From positions 1,674,001-1,738,000 of the forward strand of contig CAWDVG010000001.1 in assembly GCA_963805795.1 (NCBI GenBank): a DNA stretch of 64,000 nucleotides, read 5' to 3'. Below are positions 61,288-64,000 of this stretch, in pieces. Positions within the stretch are counted from its first letter, which is position 1. Each line of letters opens with the position of its first letter. A program made the position numbers and the translations under genes. The DNA is from CAWARU01 sp963805795 (GTDB taxonomy: Bacteria; Pseudomonadota; Gammaproteobacteria; UBA6186; Azoamicaceae). A model generated the notes under the pieces. That model worked only from the letters and a program-made list of their open reading frames with translations, made no database searches and was not told the DNA's origin.

Positions 61288-62567
61288 GAGACATAGGTGA
61301 CACTAAATACCGGAGACATAGGTTACACTGTAGGCATTTACAGGAGGGCCTGGCAATGCCTTGGATGGAGTGTAAAACTATGGATGAAAGACTTAAGTTT
61401 GTTGCAAGACTACTAGATGGCGATAAGATGTTGCCTCTATGTGAAGAGTTCGGCATCTCTAGAAAGACTGGTTATAAAATCTATAACCGATATAAAAATT
61501 TTGGGCTAGAAGGATTAACTGATCGCAGTCGCAGACCTTATCGATATGCTAATCAACTTCCCTTTCAAGTCGAAAAAACGATCCTCAGAATTAAAAATGA
61601 TAAACCCACTTTTGGAGCTCCAAAAATCAGAGAATTGTTAATTAGAAAATTTCCAGATATTCATCCACCCTCTAAAAGTACTGTGCACGCTATTTTAGAT
61701 AGGCATGGTTTGGTTATAAGACAAAAAAGAAATCGTCATGGTAAAAAACAAGGAACACCGTTATCCGATACAAATATCCCAAATAAATTATGGTGTGCGG
61801 ATTATAAAGGAGAATTTCGATTAGGAAATCATCAATATTGCTATCCTCTCACAATAACAGATTTTAGTTCGCGTTATTTACTGGCCTGTGATGGGCTGAC
61901 AACTACTAAGGAGGAATATGCTTTTATTGCTTTTCAAAGGGTTTTTGAAGAGTTTGGCTTACCAGATGCCATCCGAACAGATAATGGTGTTCCTTTTTCT
62001 TCGCCAATGTCATTATTTGGATTAAGTAAATTATCTGTTTGGTGGTTGCGTTTAGGCATTTCTATAGAAAGAATAAAACCAGGTCATCCTCAACAAAATG
62101 GAAGACATGAACGTATGCATTTGACCTTGAAAAAAGCAACCACAAAACCTGCTGGAGAAAATTTTTTACAGCAACAAGAAAAATTTGATCATTTTATTAA
62201 AGAATATAATACTGAAAGACCTCATCAAGCTTTAGATATGAAATGCCCTGCGGAAATTTATGTTCCTTCTACCAAAAAATATGCAGGTCTTCCGGAAGTG
62301 GATTATCCATTCCATGATAAGGTTATTACCATCACGAGTTGCGGCAGAATCTGTTTAAATGGAAAAAAGATAAATGTCAGCCAAGTCTTTGCAGGACAAA
62401 ACGTCGGCATTAAAGAAACAGAGGATAAGATCTGGCTAGTAAGCTTTATGGATTATGATTTAGGGTATTTTGATGAAGAATCATGTAGACTGGAACCTTT
62501 AACGAACCCTTTTGGGCCTAAAGTGTTACCCATGTCTCCGGTATAAACTGTAACCCATGTGTCCGGT
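61288..62567 (+). mobile_element. IS481-family insertion sequence
   Basis: The left end has two nested repeats (GAGACATAGGTGACAC and CGGAGACATAGGTTACAC), and the right end mirrors both (CCCATGTCTCCGG and TAACCCATGTGTCCGG). Such tandem end repeats are usual for this group. The limits are accurate to a few bases. The 61062-61287 spacer to the left contains only the promoter zone of the minus-strand pair. Confidence 0.8.
61356..62546 (+). CDS. IS481-family transposase
   Basis: The 396-residue protein has an N-terminal HTH (LCEEFGISRKTGYKIYNRYK) and an integrase core with LWCADYKGEFRLG, AIRTDNGVPFSSP and GHPQQNGRHERMHLTLKKAT (DDE triad), then a beta-rich C-terminus. GGAGG precedes the ATG (about 10 bp). 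It is intact and bounded by matching inverted ends, so the element may be active. Confidence 0.92.
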   Translation: MPWMECKTMDERLKFVARLLDGDKMLPLCEEFGISRKTGYKIYNRYKNFGLEGLTDRSRRPYRYANQLPFQVEKTILRIKNDKPTFGAPKIRELLIRKFPDIHPPSKSTVHAILDRHGLVIRQKRNRHGKKQGTPLSDTNIPNKLWCADYKGEFRLGNHQYCYPLTITDFSSRYLLACDGLTTTKEEYAFIAFQRVFEEFGLPDAIRTDNGVPFSSPMSLFGLSKLSVWWLRLGISIERIKPGHPQQNGRHERMHLTLKKATTKPAGENFLQQQEKFDHFIKEYNTERPHQALDMKCPAEIYVPSTKKYAGLPEVDYPFHDKVITITSCGRICLNGKKINVSQVFAGQNVGIKETEDKIWLVSFMDYDLGYFDEESCRLEPLTNPFGPKVLPMSPV

Positions 62568-62583
62568 ACGGACCTGATTTATA

Positions 62584-62632
62584 TGGAGCTGGTGATAAGA
62601 TTCGAACTCACGACCTGCTGATTACAAATCAG
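62584..62632 (-). pseudogene. 3' half of tRNA-Thr(UGU)
   Basis: The minus strand contains a complete anticodon arm CTGATTTGTAATCAG (anticodon UGU), a T arm with GTTCGAAT, an acceptor strand CACCAGC and a CCA end. The D arm and 5' acceptor strand are absent; the IS30 end starts 12 bp beyond. A 3' tRNA half is the usual trace of site-specific integration, or the 5' half was removed by the IS. Confidence 0.75.
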
Positions 62633-62644
62633 GCTTGAGTTCTA

Positions 62645-63703
62645 ATTTGTAGTGCGACAACTTATTGCTGTATATTCATAATCTTAGCAAATTTTGAACT
62701 ATCAGCAAAGGAGAGCTGTCGCATGCGTAATTATACACGTTTAAATATGAAAGATCGATGCCTGATCACGACCTTCTTATCCATGGGGACTAAGGTTAGC
62801 ACCATTGCACAAAGATCGGGTCGACATCGTTCCACTATCTATAGAGAATTAAAAAGGAACACTAAAAGAGGGAAGCGTTACATGCCTGGGGTCGCCAATG
62901 AATTAGCCAAAAAGCGTCATCCTCATCCACCTAATAAAATTAATACCATCCCTGCCCTTAATAAATTCATTTTTGATAGCCTTGAAAAAGGATGGAGTCC
63001 AGAGCAAATTTCAGGGCGTATGCGTAAAGAAAAAAAAGATTTTCATGTCTGTTCAGAGAGTATCTATCGATATATCTACAAAAATAAAAAGAGTAACCTT
63101 TTCCAACTCCTCCCTAGAAAAAAACCTTATCGCTGTTTCCAAAAATCTCGAAAAGTTCGTAATAAAGCCCAATTATTATCGAGAAATATTGTTCATCGAT
63201 CAGAAGAGGCTAATTCACGCAATATTTTAGGGCATTGGGAAGGTGATACCATTCATTTTCCACTGAGGCAGAAATCCTGCGTTACAACATTAGTTGAAAG
63301 AAAAAGTCGTTTTGTCTGTTTGCGAAAAAACGAAAATAAAACTGCTCCAACCGTTATTGGGATTTTAAATGTTATTAAATCTTCACCTGCAAAAATATTG
63401 GATTCATTAACCTTCGATCAAGGTCCAGAATTTATGGAATATCCTCAACTAGAACGCAAAACGAAATGTAAAATTTATTTTTGCGATCCCCGTGCTCCTT
63501 GGCAACGAGGAAGCAATGAGAACACGAATGGGCGTCTGAGGCGCTATTTGCCCAAAAATCATCCTATAGACGAGACAAGCCAAAAAGATTTAGATAGAAT
63601 ATCAGCATTGGTTAATAATACCCCAAGAAAGTGCCTGGGGTATCAAACACCTAGAGAAATGCTTATACAGTATTGGAAGACTTTTTGTCGCACTGCACTA
63701 TAG
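62645..63703 (+). mobile_element. IS30-family insertion sequence
   Basis: Inverted ends containing AGTGCGACAA (left, about 62650-62659) and TTGTCGCACT (right, about 63685-63694) enclose one transposase gene. The limits are approximate. It sits immediately beside the tRNA remnant. Confidence 0.8.
62723..63703 (+). CDS. IS30-family transposase
   Basis: The 326-residue protein has an N-terminal HTH (STIAQRSGRHRSTIYRELKR) and a DDE core with ILGHWEGDTIHFPL, SLTFDQGPEFMEY and WQRGSNENTNGRLRRYLP, characteristic of IS30 transposases. GGAGAG lies before the ATG. The stop codon is inside the right inverted repeat. It is intact. Confidence 0.93.
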   Translation: MRNYTRLNMKDRCLITTFLSMGTKVSTIAQRSGRHRSTIYRELKRNTKRGKRYMPGVANELAKKRHPHPPNKINTIPALNKFIFDSLEKGWSPEQISGRMRKEKKDFHVCSESIYRYIYKNKKSNLFQLLPRKKPYRCFQKSRKVRNKAQLLSRNIVHRSEEANSRNILGHWEGDTIHFPLRQKSCVTTLVERKSRFVCLRKNENKTAPTVIGILNVIKSSPAKILDSLTFDQGPEFMEYPQLERKTKCKIYFCDPRAPWQRGSNENTNGRLRRYLPKNHPIDETSQKDLDRISALVNNTPRKCLGYQTPREMLIQYWKTFCRTAL

Positions 63704-63785
63704 AATGCACCTAGTAGCAGTTCAATGCCTTAAAACATGCAGTAATGTGTTCAAACGGTGTATCTTCAATGTTTTTTAACATGGT

Positions 63786-64000
63786 GTAATTTCAAAACAA
63801 AAATTGCCGAAACGAATTTCAACAGATAATGATCCGCTTTTTGAATTTCAAAGATGGCAAGCCAATCTTAGGATTCTAGAGATTGAACATATAAAATCCA
63901 TCCCCTATACCCCAATTTCTCATCCCTTTGTCGAACGATTAATTAGAACGATAAGAGAAGAATTATTAAACAACGTTTTAGTTTGGAATGCGAGCGATTT
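63786..64000 (+). mobile_element. 5'-truncated rve-type IS, copy 3 (runs off the window)
   Basis: From 63786 the sequence follows the C-terminal half of the transposase of copies 1 and 2 (KLPKRISTDNDPLFEF, HPFVERLIRTIREELL), closer to copy 1. The 5' half is missing. The 80 bp between the IS30 end and this point show nothing identifiable. The 3' end lies outside the window. Confidence 0.85.

Overview
The window is AT-rich DNA from a gammaproteobacterium, most probably a host-associated member of the Legionellales (Legionella, Coxiella or Berkiella type). This is inferred from gene content: an AMP/thymidine phosphorylase operon of the kind I associate with Legionella, giant eukaryote-like repeat proteins (ankyrin, LRR, HEAT, TPR, WD40), an OTT_1508-like deaminase domain, and very many gene remnants and insertion sequences. 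No ribosomal marker is present, so the genus is not fixed.

Layout. 1-5.9 kb: a partial zinc alcohol dehydrogenase (minus) beside a tightly overlapping plus-strand run: decayed MBL/beta-CASP gene, NAD(P)H-hydrate epimerase, ADP-forming acyl-CoA synthetase, AMP phosphorylase-type enzyme, PRPP synthetase-like enzyme. The last two suggest nucleotide/phosphoribose salvage. 6-10.5 kb: a HAD phosphatase, an MDR dehydrogenase, a QueD/PTPS-like protein and a RibA-RibD(reductase) fusion, possibly a GTP-derived pterin or pyrimidine pathway, then an alpha/beta hydrolase. 10.7-22.6 kb: two minus-strand effector-like genes of 2740 and 1079 residues. The first appears to hold two atypical kinase-like modules, an ankyrin pair, LRRs, a long HEAT array and a C-terminal Cys/His hydrolase-like region.

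23-41 kb: decayed single genes (ABC exporter, racemase stubs, SnoaL-like stub, ABM monooxygenase with a frameshift, NmrA gene with a nonsense codon) mixed with intact ones (amidohydrolase, Bcr/CflA MFS pump, two alpha/beta hydrolases, photolyase, YfcH-type epimerase, an 884-residue WD40 protein, an unrecognised 755-residue protein). Short segments are duplicated between distant sites: 10.7 kb with 23.9/24.2 kb, and 31.1 kb with 39.9 kb.

41-64 kb: a mobile-element-rich island. It holds two DUF4143/DUF234-type ATPases, an IS66-type transposase plus DUF559 gene enclosed by ~195-bp inverted repeats, three or four copies of one rve-type IS (all broken or cut), an IS21 element with a separate istB scrap elsewhere, a group II intron, IS481 and IS30 elements, an AbiEi/AbiEii toxin-antitoxin pair, an integrase remnant, and a 3'-half tRNA-Thr(UGU), which suggests an old integration boundary. 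Embedded cargo includes a cysteine hydrolase, an exported pirin-like protein, and a two-gene unit with a predicted OTT_1508-like deaminase. I found no rRNA, complete tRNA or CRISPR array.
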